A DNA stretch of 64,000 bases, taken from contig ML681963.1 of NCBI GenBank assembly GCA_007922195.1, forward strand, positions 51,468,084-51,532,083. Direction: 5' to 3'. Shown here piece after piece: positions 1-9,006 of this stretch. Each line of letters begins with the position of its first letter. Positions within the stretch are counted from its first letter, which is position 1. The notes under the pieces are model-generated. The model saw only the letters and a list, made by a program, of their open reading frames with translations, did not search any database and was not told the origin of the DNA. The DNA is from Podocnemis expansa. Lineage: Eukaryota; Chordata; Testudines; Podocnemididae. A program made the position numbers and the translations under genes.

Positions 1-315
1 ACTAGAGTGGACAGTGCTGCTCATGGGAGGAGGTAAGATGCTAGATTTCCCTGGTGGAAAGCAAGCTGCTACCAATGTCACCTGCTGCAGAGACTGTAGC
101 CCTTCAGCCCTCTAAACAAGAAAGCCCTTAGGATAAATCTCCTGGCTCTCATGAGCATTTACAGCACTCCCCTGTGAACTGCCTCAAATACCACGTAATA
201 TTTTTGTTCCTGGGGTTTTGGTGTTAACACAGATCTGTCACTGGCTTTTCATTAGGCCTGTAAATGCTGGCTCTACACTTGGATGAGGCAGATAATTGCA
301 GATCATCTGCAAGCA
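1..315. other. Unassigned flank
   Basis: No coding region or repeat was recognised. The segment runs up to the left end of the first DIRS element, near position 316. Confidence 0.5.
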
Positions 316-325
316 GAGAAACGAT

Positions 326-621
326 GGGTTACTTACCAGTAACCGTCCTTCTTTGAGATGGGCTGCTCACATACATTCAGTTACAGGTGTCTATGCGCAG
401 CAGTGCACGGTAGGTCGGAAATTCTTCAGCCTTAGCCTGTCAGGTCAGGGCACGCGGCCAAAGCCCCCTCCACGCCATGACCGCGGCTAGATAGGTGACC
501 ATGACCCTGACCCCACCAGTCCCATATATCTTTGCCAACTCCATTAGCGGGGACGGTGGGAGGGGCCTGAATGTATGTGAGCAGCCCACCTCAAAGAAGG
601 ACAGTTACTGGTAAGTAACCC
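326..621. repeat. DIRS 3' hairpin (55-bp inverted arms)
   Basis: Arm 326-380 begins GGGTTACTTACCAGTAAC and ends CACATACATTCAG. Arm 567-621 is its reverse complement with only a few mismatches. The loop (381-566) holds the rest of the inverted terminal repeat. The same arrangement ends the second DIRS copy (61474-61766), so it is a family feature and not a local accident. GTTACTtaccAGTAAC inside each arm is itself a short palindrome. Confidence 0.8.
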
Positions 622-690
622 ACCGTTCTCCTTCAAGCTCTGCTCACATCATTCAGTTACAGGTGACTGCTAGCTGTACCCGTGGATGGT
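622..690. repeat. DIRS internal complementary region
   Basis: The plus strand here reads CGTTCTCC, then GCTCTGCTCACATCATTCAG and TTACAGGTGACT. This matches the reverse complement of the opposite end of the element (about 7450-7498). In known DIRS elements such a region joins the two element ends during circle formation. The equivalent in the second copy is 61438-61473. Confidence 0.65.
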
Positions 691-698
691 GGGAGGAG

Positions 699-1860
699 TT
701 ACAGTCTACCCACATTGAGTACAGCTCTGCCCAGAGTGGCATCATTTCTAGCCTGCTGGGTGATAGCGTAGTGCGTCGTGAAGGTATGCATCAATGACAA
801 CGTAGCAGCCCTGCAGATCTCTTGGATTGGGACCTTGGTGAGAAAGGCCGTAGAGGATGCCTGAGCCCCAGTAGAGTGGGCTCTAAAAGTTCTAGGATGG
901 GGCATTTTCGACCTTCCTTAGCACTCCTTGATACAGTTCACAATCCATTTGGAGATACACTGAGAGGATACTGGTAAACCTCTTTTACGTTCGGCAACCA
1001 CCACAAACAGTTGGGGGGGTCTTGTGAAACGGCTGGGTGTGCTCGATGTAGGTTAAGAGTGCCCTTCTTGCATCCAGAGTATGCCACTTCCTCTGGTTCT
1101 GTGTAACCTGGGGATCTGGGCAAGCAAATTTCTTGGTTAAGGTGAAAAGGGGTGGTCACCTTAGGGAGGAAGGATGGGTGGTGATGCAAAACCACCTTCT
1201 CTGGGCAGAACCTCGTGTATGGGGGTTCCAAGGAGAGTGCTTTCAACTCCGAAACCCTTCTAGCAGAGGTGATAGCTACTAAGAATGCTACCTTCCAGGA
1301 CAAGACCAGGAGGGTGGCTGAGTCCAGGGGTTCGTAGGGCGGCTCTGTCATTGCCCAGAGGACGATATTCAGGTCCCAAGGTGGGGTGGGCTTATGAGGT
1401 TGGGGAAAAAGTCTCTCTACCCCTTTTAGGAATCTGACTGAGGTGGGGGTGGGAGAAAACTGATTGCCCATCCACACTCTCGTGGAGAGCAGAGATTGCC
1501 ACTAAATGGACTCTCAGTGAGGAAGGAAAAAGGCCTCCTTCCCTTAGATCTAGCAGATAGTCGAGGATCAGATGAATTGGGGCTGATATAGAGTCTATAC
1601 CCTTGCCTCGGGCCCAAATGGAGAAATGCTTCCATTTGGCTGTGTATGTGGACCCGGTGGATGGTCTTCTGCTACCAACCAGGACCTTCTTAACCCTGTC
1701 TGAGCAAAGCCTCTCCTGCCCATTGAGCCAGAGAGCATCCAGGCCGTCAGGTGTAGGTGGCCCGGGTCTGGGTGCTGAAGGCGCCCCGAGTCCTGCGTCA
1801 GGAGGTCCGCCCACCATGGGAGGCAGAGTGGGATCTCTATAGACATGTCCTGCAGGAGTG
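699..1860 (-). pseudogene. DIRS tyrosine recombinase, frameshifted
   Basis: Three minus-strand blocks in different frames make up this gene. The N-terminal DNA-binding part lies near 1860-1400 and includes a STYTAKWKHFSIWARGKG stretch and a long ILDYLLDLREGG-type helix. The catalytic core in 938-1477 carries ITSARRVSELKA, the first catalytic arginine box of the family, about residues 69-80 of that frame. The C-terminal box in 699-905 carries QEICRAATLS and TFTTHY, the last residue being the probable nucleophile tyrosine. Just before it, RAHSTG has Gly where DIRS recombinases usually have the second catalytic Arg (from family knowledge). The gene therefore has at least two frameshifts and one damaged catalytic position. 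It would have integrated the circular cDNA. Confidence 0.8.
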
Positions 1861-1989
1861 GGAACCAGTGCTGTCTGGGCCAGTCCGGAGCTATTAGTAT
1901 TATGTTTTCTCCATCCCTGTCGATCTTCAGGAGCACCCTCTGTATCAGGGGAACTGGCGGGAAGGTGTACATCAGGGCTTCTGACCAGT

Positions 1990-3473
1990 TGATGAGGAAG
2001 GTGTCGGTGAGGGACCCCTCCTCCCGGCCCCTGAGGGAGCAGAATTGAGGGTATTTGTGGTTCTGTCGTGTCGCAAACCAGTCTATCTGGTGAAGACCCC
2101 ATTTATCTACCAGGAAGGAGAACACCTTGTCATGAAGGGACCACTTGTGGTTCGCTAGTGGCTTTCTGCTTAGAGAGTCCATTGTCCACCCTGGGTAGAT
2201 GGGAGGCCACTGGGCAGAAATCATGTCGTACGGCCAATTCCCAGAGTTTGCATGCCTCCTAGCAAAGCGGTGTAGAATGGACCCCCCCCCCTTGCCGATT
2301 CGGGTAGAACACGGCTGTGGTATTGTCTGTGAGGATCTGGACCAACCTGCCCTGTATCTTGTCTAGGAATGTCAAGCAGGCTAGCCCGATGGCCCTTAGC
2401 TCCTTCACATTTATGTGGAGAGGGCCATTGGTGTGGGACCAAAGTCCCTGAGTGGAGAGGCCCCCAGAGGCGTGGGCCCCCCCCCGTGTTCGAGGTGTCC
2501 TTTATTAAGGTCACCAAGGGCCTGAGGTCTTTGAATGGGATGCCCTCCATGGCAAAGCGGGGCTCCCTCCAAACCTGAAGTGTCCCCAGAGTGTCCTGGG
2601 GAACAGACAGTACCTTGTTCAGGGAGTCCCTCCTGTGGAGAAGTGGGAACCTTACTTAAGGGAAGACACGGGTGTTGACCCTCTTTCTTTTCTATTCGGG
2701 TGATGGAACACAGGTGGGTGATATGAGGTAGAGCCACTAGGGGGCAGGGGGGTAGTGTTTAGGGAGCCTGTACCTGGGACCCCCTGCTGGTCACACTGGA
2801 TTCAGTTGGTTGGACCAGGGGGCGGAGAGGTGGGCAGAGCTAGGAGGGGAACAAAGGACCGGAAGGGGAAGAGGGAAAATGGGGGTCCAAGAGACAGGAC
2901 CCTGCCCTGGGGTGTAGCCCTAATCCCCTGGGGGTTTCACTCCTGGTTGTTCTGATGATGCTGATACCAACTGTCCTTGCTGCTGTATGAACTGGTTTGC
3001 TAATAAACCCTCTGATTGCCACACTGGCTGAGAGTCGCTGCTGATTGGGATGGCTGGCACCCTCCTGGAGGGAGGAAACCCCCTCCACGGGAGACCAGAC
3101 AGAGCAAGGCTCGGACCCTCTGAGCCTGGAGTTGGGAGCTGGCTGCACGGTAGCGTGGAGTCCCGAGTGCTGGATGGGAGAAGATTCCACCATAGCAGAG
3201 TCCTGACTGGCTGTGGACAGAGGGGATCTAAGAGGCTTGTCTGGGGTCTCCATCACACCTCCATATGTGGAACACCATGGAAAGCCAGATTTGGAAAGGC
3301 CTCATCCTCAGGCGCTCTGTCTGGATCACTGAGATGGAGGCTGCCATGTGACTGAGGAGCTGTAGGCACCGTTGAGCCGTGATCACGGGGGATGTTTGCA
3401 GCTCTGAAATGATGGTACAAATGGACCGAAATCAGGAGCAGGGTAGGAATGCTAACCCCTTGCGGGCATCTAG
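1990..3473 (-). pseudogene. DIRS RNase H region, broken
   Basis: Downstream of the RT on the minus strand, fragments of the DIRS RNase H appear in alternating frames. A block near 2340 reads QILTDNTTAVF, the catalytic Asp strand. Near 2150-2180 is MDSLSRK, the usual end-of-domain signature. The following block near 2130-2040 (HQIDWFATRQNHKYPQFCS) is the conserved linker seen between RNase H and recombinase in these elements. Between about 2710 and 3060 the homology is lost and the DNA looks LTR-like (separate entry). It would have removed RNA template during cDNA synthesis. Confidence 0.72.
2710..3060 (+). mobile_element. Possible solo LTR inserted in the DIRS RNase H
   Basis: The segment interrupts recognisable DIRS RNase H homology. 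On the plus strand it is purine-rich and then has GCTAATAAACCCTCTGATTG at about 2999-3018, a polyadenylation signal followed by a U5-like stretch, as near the 3' end of a retroviral-type LTR. I could not fix TG/CA ends or a target duplication, so the call is tentative. It could instead be a divergent DIRS spacer. Confidence 0.3.
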
Positions 3474-4290
3474 TCACGCCCCTATGAACGCTGTGTTTTG
3501 AGATGGGCGGAGCTTTGACTTCTCTTGGTTTATATGGAGGCCCAGATAGTCACAGAGCCTCACTACTGCTTTGACAGGGATCTCTACTTGGGAACTTGAT
3601 TTCCCGACTATTAACCAGTCATCTAGATAGGGGTAAATTCTTATGCCCCATCTGCGCAGGTATGACGCGACCAGCGTCATGCACTTCGTGAACACCCTGG
3701 AGGCCAGGGAGGGCCCGAAAGGGAAAGAGGTGAACTGAAAATGGTCATTTGCTACCATGAACCTTAGGAACTGCCTGTGGTGGGGCCTTACGTCTATGTG
3801 AAAGTAAGCGTCTTTCAGATTGAGGGCCGCAAACCAATCCCCGGGAGACAGAGATGGAAGGATTTGTGATAGGGAAACCATGCGGAACTTTATTTTCCTT
3901 ATGTGTTTGTTTAAGGCTCTGAGATCTAGAGTGGGTCGAAGGTTCCCGTTGGATTTTGGGACCAGGAAGTATCAGGAGTAAAATCCCTTTCCCCATTCCC
4001 ACTTAGGAACCCTTTCTATGGCTCTGAGGGAGAGCATTTTTGGCATTCGATCTCGAGAAGCTAGGACAGTTCCTGGTTTCCGAGGGATGACCGAGGGGGT
4101 GGTTTTCTGTCCCAAGGAATTGAAAGAAACTGAATATGATACCCCTCCACGACTGTCTTGAGGACCCACTGGTCAGATGTGATATTGGCCCAGTGGTATG
4201 TGAAGCGGTGTAAGAGATTGGGGACCAGTCGATTCGTGGGTTCGCTGGCCATATGGCAACTGTCAAAAGTGCTGTTTCTTCCCCGATAAG
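3474..4290 (-). pseudogene. DIRS reverse transcriptase, frameshifted
   Basis: The open block 3474-3881 reads WFAALNLKDAYFHI (first catalytic Asp at about residue 24), FTSFPFGPSLASRVF and IYPYLDDWLIVG (catalytic Asp pair at residues 87-88). These are DIRS-type RT motifs. The upstream part, about 4290-3900 in another frame, has NRLVPNLLHRFTYHW and TSDQWVL, the N-terminal region conserved just before the fingers domain. A frameshift near 3990-3880 separates the halves. The palm residues needed for catalysis are still present in the 3474-3881 block. The coding start is obscured by the MITE inserted at 4336-5274. Confidence 0.88.
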
Positions 4291-4375
4291 CATTCAGAGG
4301 CCTGCCCACACCTACCCAATTGGGGGACGTGGGACTAGAGTCCTGCACGAATGCAAATAAGTGGATCCATATCCA

Positions 4376-5046
4376 GTAAAAAAACAACAAGCAGTTGTGT
4401 GGCACTTTAAGACTAACAGATTTATTTTTTGCATGAGCTTTCATGGGAGAAGATCCCACTTCCTCAGATGCTTCGAAGATGGGTGAACTTACAGAAAGGA
4501 ATGAAACTAAATGCAAGGGGGTGTAAAACATAGGATCAGGTCATAAAGTAACAGCAAATCAGAGCAGTTTACAGGCTCAGACCATGGGAAGCCTGAAGTC
4601 AAATTACCCTTTGTAATGGGAAAAGAACCCATAGTCTCGACTGAGTCCTGCTTTCACAGAATTTAGCTTGCATATTAATTCGAGTTCAGCTGTTTCTCTT
4701 TGAAGTCTTGATGTTCCAGGTACAGCTCTAACGACAGTCGTTAACAAATCCATCACCGAGTGATTAGGAAGATGGAAGTGCTCAGCAACTGGTTTCTTTG
4801 TTCTTTGATTTCTGATATCAGCTTTGTGCTCATTCAGTCTCTTATGGAGCAATCGTCCTGTTTGTCCAATATATAAGGTGTTGGGGCATTTCTTGCACAT
4901 GATGGCATAGACCACATTAGTAGATGAGCAGGTAAATGAGCCTTTGATGGAGTAGCAGGCTTGATTAGGACCTATGATGGTATCTGTTGTGTAGATATGT
5001 GGGCAGACTTGGCAGCGTGGTTTTTTGCAGGGGTGTGTGCCTGCCC
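4376..5046 (-). mobile_element. Penelope-like element, 5'-truncated 3' part
   Basis: On the minus strand this holds the GIY-YIG endonuclease frame, about 230 bp of 3' untranslated DNA and a tail with GTCTTAAAGTGCCACACAAC. Variants of the same tail recur at 31570, 33249, 40584, 43085 and 56985. It lies inside unit 1 of the MITE, whose sequence resumes on both sides (ATCCATATCC on the left, GAAATGGTCCGTGG on the right). The reverse transcriptase part is missing, typical of 5' truncation in target-primed insertion. Confidence 0.78.
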
Positions 5047-5122
5047 ACGAGAAATGGTCCGTGGATATCTGTGTTGTATCCGCAAATGCGGATATAATGC
5101 GAATATCCATGGATATCTGCAT
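4604..5122 (-). CDS. GIY-YIG endonuclease domain of a Penelope-like element (172 codons open)
   Basis: The frame is uninterrupted from an ATG at 5122 to a TAA at 4604-4606. Residues 1-27 are read from MITE DNA and are not native. Penelope homology begins near residue 28 with THPCKKPRCQVCPHI, a Cys cluster (residues 32, 37, 40). VVYAI at 70-74 stands for the GIY motif and LYIGQTGR at 83-90 for YIG plus the following Arg. Next come RLNEH (95-99), EHFHLPNH (114-121) and a C-terminal ETAELELICKLN helix. In Penelope-like elements this domain follows the RT and nicks target DNA. With no RT upstream and a foreign start, the frame is a relic. Its openness over about 145 native codons suggests a fairly recent insertion, though chance cannot be excluded. 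Confidence 0.82.
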   Translation of the reverse strand: MQISMDIRIISAFADTTQISTDHFSWAGTHPCKKPRCQVCPHIYTTDTIIGPNQACYSIKGSFTCSSTNVVYAIMCKKCPNTLYIGQTGRLLHKRLNEHKADIRNQRTKKPVAEHFHLPNHSVMDLLTTVVRAVPGTSRLQRETAELELICKLNSVKAGLSRDYGFFSHYKG

Positions 5123-5282
5123 ATTTGCAGGGCTCTAGCTCTGTGCATATAAAAATATGTGGATCCGTATCCGATCTGCATCCATGGGAAATGGTCCGTG
5201 GATATCCGTGTTATATCTGCGGATGCGGATATAAGGTGGATATCTGCAGATATCCGTGGTTTTGCAGGGCTCTACGTGGGAC

Positions 5283-7254
5283 TTCTCACTCTTCCCTGAA
5301 CAGACCTTGTCCCTGTCCATGTCCCCAAGTTGGCACTGGGGAAAGGGGAGGGACCTCGGGAATGCACTCTGCAGTTGGATCTGTTGTTTTAACTGCTGGA
5401 GTTGTTGCTGGAGGAGTTGATGACGTTTTAGAGAGCATCTGTTAGGTTGCAGGGTGTAAATTCCCAGTGACCAGAGTGTGGCCCTCAAGTCTTTCATGCC
5501 ATGGAGCTTTGCATCCATGGACTTGGCGAAAAGGTCAGGACCTTCAAGTGGGAGGTCCTGAATAGTGAGCTGCAGCTATGGAGTTAGGCCCAAGCCCTGT
5601 AGCCAAGCCGAATGGTGCATTACTACTGCTGATGCCATTGTATGGGTGGCTGTGTGCATGGCATCCCAGATGGCCATCAAAGCGTCTTTGGATACCATTT
5701 CCCCTTCTTCAAGCAGCATGTCAAAGTCTCTAAGACAATCTTTTGGAATAACAACACAGACGTCTTGCATGGCGTTCCAGAGGTTAAAGATATACCTTGT
5801 CATAAGTGCCGAGTGGTTTGCTATGCACAGCTGAAGAGCAGCTGTGGAGTAAACTTGCCTGCCAAGGAGGTCAAGTTTCCTTGCCTCCTTGCTCTTAGGG
5901 GTGGAACCCGGTTGACCTTGCCTCTCTTTCTGGTTCACAGAGTCGATGACCAGCGACCCCGGAGCAGGGTGCTGGAACAGAAAGGGGAATTTGTCCTGAG
6001 GGACATGATACTTGCAGTCCACGACCCTGGACACTGGCGGGATCGAGGACGGGGTTTGCCAGCGTGCCTTGACAATGCTGTATACCCCTTCATGGAGTGG
6101 TACAGACACCTTAGCAGGAGGAGTCCTCTGGCCGACGTCAAAGAGGGGATTCACTTCCTCTTGGATGACCCCGAGCTCCAGGTTCAGGTTGGCTGCCATT
6201 CGGCATAGCAACTCCTGGTAGGTGCGAGAGTCCTCGTTACAGTCAATCTGTCTCTCAAAGGTGTATTCATCAGGCGAAGATGAAGAACGGGCTCGCAATC
6301 TACTCTCACATGTGGAGTTGGGATTGGGTTCATCATCCGAGAAGTCCGAATCCATGGAGCCAGTTGTGTGACCATCATTAAAGGACGCTCTGACCTAGAG
6401 ATGGTACGGTACCCAAGGAGGAGGGCCCCATTAAGTCAGGTGGGCCCAAGGATCTGTGCCTGAGACAAGGCGTGGGCAAGGGATAGCACTTATGTCGCTG
6501 TTTCCCTAGATATTCTCCTACCCTTATTACCAACTTAAGAGGAGAAGGGCATATGGAGGCTGGAGGCAAAGTTGACGCCGATCCATGGGAGGGAGCCCCC
6601 GAGGCTTGGGAGCACGGCACCAACACGTCTTGGGAGGAGCGTGGGGAGAAGGCCAGAGAGCAGTCCTCTGCTGAAGGTGGTAACGAAGCTGGGCTGGACG
6701 GCACTGGATTGGAAGAGTAGTCCCCAGTGCTGGATTGCAGTGCCAGCGACGGGATAGGTGGTGCCAGGTCGGTGGGCAGAGCCACTCGCTGCGCCGACTG
6801 GACTTCCGGTGCCGCAGTCGGCATCGAGCTGGTTTTCTTCTGCGGTGCCAGCAGATGGACTGGAGGGTGTGCCTGCACCAAAGTGGAAGCCTGTGGCGTC
6901 AGCAGTGCTGCTAGTGGTACCACCTTGGGTTTGGCGCCAGGTTGATTCGGTGACCTGATGTTCGGCGCCCCAGTGGTACCGACGGGGGCGTTAACCGAGG
7001 CTTTAGGCTCGGCATCAGAGATCGGTCCCGGGGCTTCAGCGCCCAGGCCAATGGGTGAGCCAGCAGAGCACTCAGGGCTCGGGCAGCATCAGAGGCTCAT
7101 GCGCTGCTCCCGGCAAGGGATCGGAGGGATGTGCTGCTCCCAGCAAGGGATCAGACTCACCAAGGCATGCAAGGCACTTATCGTGCAGATCATCGAGCAG
7201 GAAAGCTTCGCAGCATCCTAGGCACGGCTTGAAACCAGGCATCTTGAATCTCAT
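5283..7254 (-). pseudogene. DIRS Gag-like region, broken
   Basis: Four minus-strand blocks were seen. The N-terminal 7254-7072 has MPGFKPCLGC then CLACLGES, a double CxxC signature shared with the second DIRS copy (58055 onward). A Pro/Ser-rich middle is open at 6923-6378. The block 6355-5576 (259 codons) starts MDSDFSDDEPN and contains RQVYSTAALQLCIANHSALMTRY-type helices conserved in DIRS Gag. A Gln-rich tail (QQQLQQLKQQ) lies near 5518-5283. Frames change between blocks. It presumably packaged the RNA. Confidence 0.78.
5576..6355 (-). CDS. DIRS Gag C-terminal block, 259 codons open
   Basis: This is the longest intact frame of the first DIRS element. It starts with an acidic, Asp/Ser-rich stretch (residues 1-35). 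A central part follows with VPLHEGVYSIVKARWQTP (about 83-100) and HVPQDKFPFLFQHPAPGSLV (about 117-136). The C-terminal half is helical, with GRQVYSTAALQ and YIFNLWNAMQ. I recognise it as DIRS Gag by this order of motifs. No enzymatic motif is present. The ATG at 6355 may be internal to the original Gag, because the Pro-rich block just upstream is in another frame. Confidence 0.7.
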   Translation of the reverse strand: MDSDFSDDEPNPNSTCESRLRARSSSSPDEYTFERQIDCNEDSRTYQELLCRMAANLNLELGVIQEEVNPLFDVGQRTPPAKVSVPLHEGVYSIVKARWQTPSSIPPVSRVVDCKYHVPQDKFPFLFQHPAPGSLVIDSVNQKERQGQPGSTPKSKEARKLDLLGRQVYSTAALQLCIANHSALMTRYIFNLWNAMQDVCVVIPKDCLRDFDMLLEEGEMVSKDALMAIWDAMHTATHTMASAVVMHHSAWLQGLGLTP

Positions 7255-7498
7255 GGTAGAAGACAGGCACTTGCTTATGCAAGTTTCTTGGCTGATCCAA
7301 AACTGTTGCTAAGGGTGGAAAAAGGAACTGGGAGGGTCAGGGTCATGGTCACCTATATGGCTGCGGTTGCAGTGTGGAGGGGGCATTGGCTGCATGCCCT
7401 GACCTGACAGGTCATGGCTGAAGACTTTCCGAGCTACCATGTGCTGTGGCACATAGACACCTGTAACTGAATGATGTGAGCAGCGCTCAAAGGAGAAC

Positions 7499-7727
7499 TT
7501 TAGTTTCTGCAAAGTAGCCAGTCTGTTGCCTCTAGCTTAATAGCAGAACCTTGTAACATTTTCCCTGATGTTTTTGCTGTTTATTTTGCTTTTCTTTGCT
7601 TCCTCTGATTGTGTGGTCCAACATTGTAAACCCCCATGTGAGAAGGCACAGTCCTACCTCTAATTGAAGGGCGGATTCTACACCTTTTCACTTTGGCAGT
7701 CCTGTGCTTTCCTTTGAAGCCACTGAC
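7499..7727. other. Host spacer between DIRS and Gypsy elements
   Basis: This T-rich unique-looking sequence has no recognised feature. It ends with CTGAC (7723-7727), the left copy of the Gypsy target duplication. Confidence 0.4.
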
Positions 7728-7915
7728 TGTGGTGTTTTGGACTACCTAGGGTCACTGGGGTTGGCATAATGATAAATGGGAGGGTTGTTTACGTGCTTGG
7801 GAAGCCTGTCTGTCTGGTTCCCTCTCTCTCAGTTCTCTTTCAATAAAGATTCCCTACACAGCTCTGAATATGCTGCCTCTCATTATGGGATTATAATTCA
7901 CCTAAATATTTTACA
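7728..7915 (+). repeat. 5' LTR of the Gypsy element
   Basis: It starts TGTGGTGTTTTGG and ends AATATTTTACA. It contains CAATAAAGATTCCC, a likely polyadenylation signal, near 7841-7855. It is unusually short for a vertebrate LTR. Confidence 0.92.
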
Positions 7916-7917
7916 GC

Positions 7918-7935
7918 TGGCTACAAGGGTGGAAT
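7918..7935 (+). promoter_or_regulatory. Candidate primer binding site
   Basis: TGGCTACAAGGGTGGAA begins two bases after the LTR with TGG, as expected for pairing with a tRNA CCA end. I could not identify the matching tRNA. Confidence 0.4.
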
Positions 7936-8149
7936 ATGAGATGGAGTTGGCTGTTCCCAACATTCCTGGCAACTATGGAAAACCAGAATACATGGTAAGA
8001 AGCAAAACTTTATTTACTGCTTGCATGGGGGTTGGGTTGTGACTCTGAAAGCTGATCTGTTTGCCTAAGGGCTGGCAGGCTATTCTGAAAGCTGATCTTG
8101 CTGCTGTAAGTACAAGTGAAAAGATAAGCAATAATCACAAGAAGGCAAC

Positions 8150-8850
8150 ATGGCTTTACTTACTACAACCCTCAAGCCATTTGGTTCTTCATCAGATTTG
8201 TGGGAAACACATACAGCCCAATTTCAAAATTTTATAATACAAATGATATAACTGATGAGAAGAAGGTACCAGTTTTTCTAACAGTTATTGGAGTTAAGCA
8301 AACTATGTGACTTGCTTTATCCACAGAAGCCAGAGCAAAAACCTTATGGTGACCTAGTGGAAGTTCTGGGAGCACATTTTTCATGGAAGCCACTAGTAAT
8401 TGCAGAAATGTATAGGTTCTACCAAGGAAATCAAGGTGAGGGTGAATCAGTTGTACTGTTTGTAGCAGCTCTGAAGAAGCTGGTGGCACACTGTGACTTC
8501 ATGACTGTGTTAGAGGAAATGCTGCTTGACAGGCTGGTTTGTGGCCTGCACAGTGAATCAACATGGAAATGCCTATTGATCGAAGGTGAACTTACCTTGC
8601 AGAAGGCTGTTGAAATTGCAGTCTCCATGGAATGCATCACCCAAGACATGCAACAGATCGGGGTCAGCGTACATAAAGTATCCCTACAACCTGCCCACAG
8701 GGCACTGGGGAGACGGGATTGCTACCGATCTGGGAAGCAGGGTCATCTGACGTCGGAGTGCTGATGTAAGGAACTACTGTGTTGACAGTGTGGCAGGAGA
8801 GGGCACACTGAACATGCCTGCAAACAAAGGAAGGATGAGCCAAACAGAAG
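8150..8850 (+). pseudogene. Gypsy Gag with two degenerate zinc knuckles
   Basis: The probable start is ATG at 8150 (MALLTTTLKPFGSSSDLW). A frameshift follows near 8250, since NDITDEKKVPVFLTVIG is in another frame. The main open part is 8288-8764, ending with a first knuckle CYRSGKQGHLTSEC in which the second Cys has become Ser. A second knuckle, CGRRGHTEHAC, follows at about 8790-8822 after a stop at 8764. The helical capsid region has FYQGNQGEGESVVLFVAALKK, typical of Gypsy Gag. It would have formed the particle and bound RNA. Confidence 0.82.
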
Positions 8851-9006
8851 AGATAGACCAGAGGAAAATTGGCCATTGGTTTGGCGGATTAAGAGGGAAA
8901 TTCTGCATGCAGTAGGGCAGACTCCAGGTGATCACAATGACATCCAGTCGGAAGATGAAGAGTCCCTCCAAGTTTTGTCTATAATAGCGGCCCATGTAAA
9001 TTTTGG

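Larger units (their letters stand above)
4336..5274. mobile_element. hAT-like MITE dimer inserted in the DIRS element
   Basis: The ends are inverted: the left reads TAGAGTCCTGCA and the reverse complement of the right reads TAGAGCCCTGCA. The flanks carry a perfect 8-bp duplication, cgtgggac (4328-4335 and 5275-5282), which points to hAT. The body is two units sharing a TAG: unit 1 ends at GGCTCTA (5131-5137) and unit 2 (5136-5274) starts at once with TAGCTCTGTGCATATAAAA. Both units contain GAAATGGTCCGTGGATATC and the ATCCGC/GCGGAT palindromes. Unit 1 is split by a Penelope fragment. A transposase is absent. Confidence 0.75.
316..7498 (-). mobile_element. DIRS-type tyrosine-recombinase retrotransposon, decayed, near full structure
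   Basis: On the minus strand the order is Gag-like block, RT, RNase H and tyrosine recombinase, with no integrase and no LTRs. This is the DIRS plan, in which a recombinase integrates a circular DNA intermediate. The two ends are inverted copies: the plus strand from about 340 to 525 matches the reverse complement of about 7320-7495, sharing blocks such as TTCAGTTACAGGTGTCTATG and GACCATGACCCTGACC. A hairpin and an internal complementary region lie at 326-690. The element measures about 7.2 kb, of which 939 bp is a later MITE insertion. Every reading frame has frameshifts or stops, so the copy is dead. No target duplication was seen, as expected for this class. The outer limits are accurate to about 10 bp. 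Confidence 0.88.
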
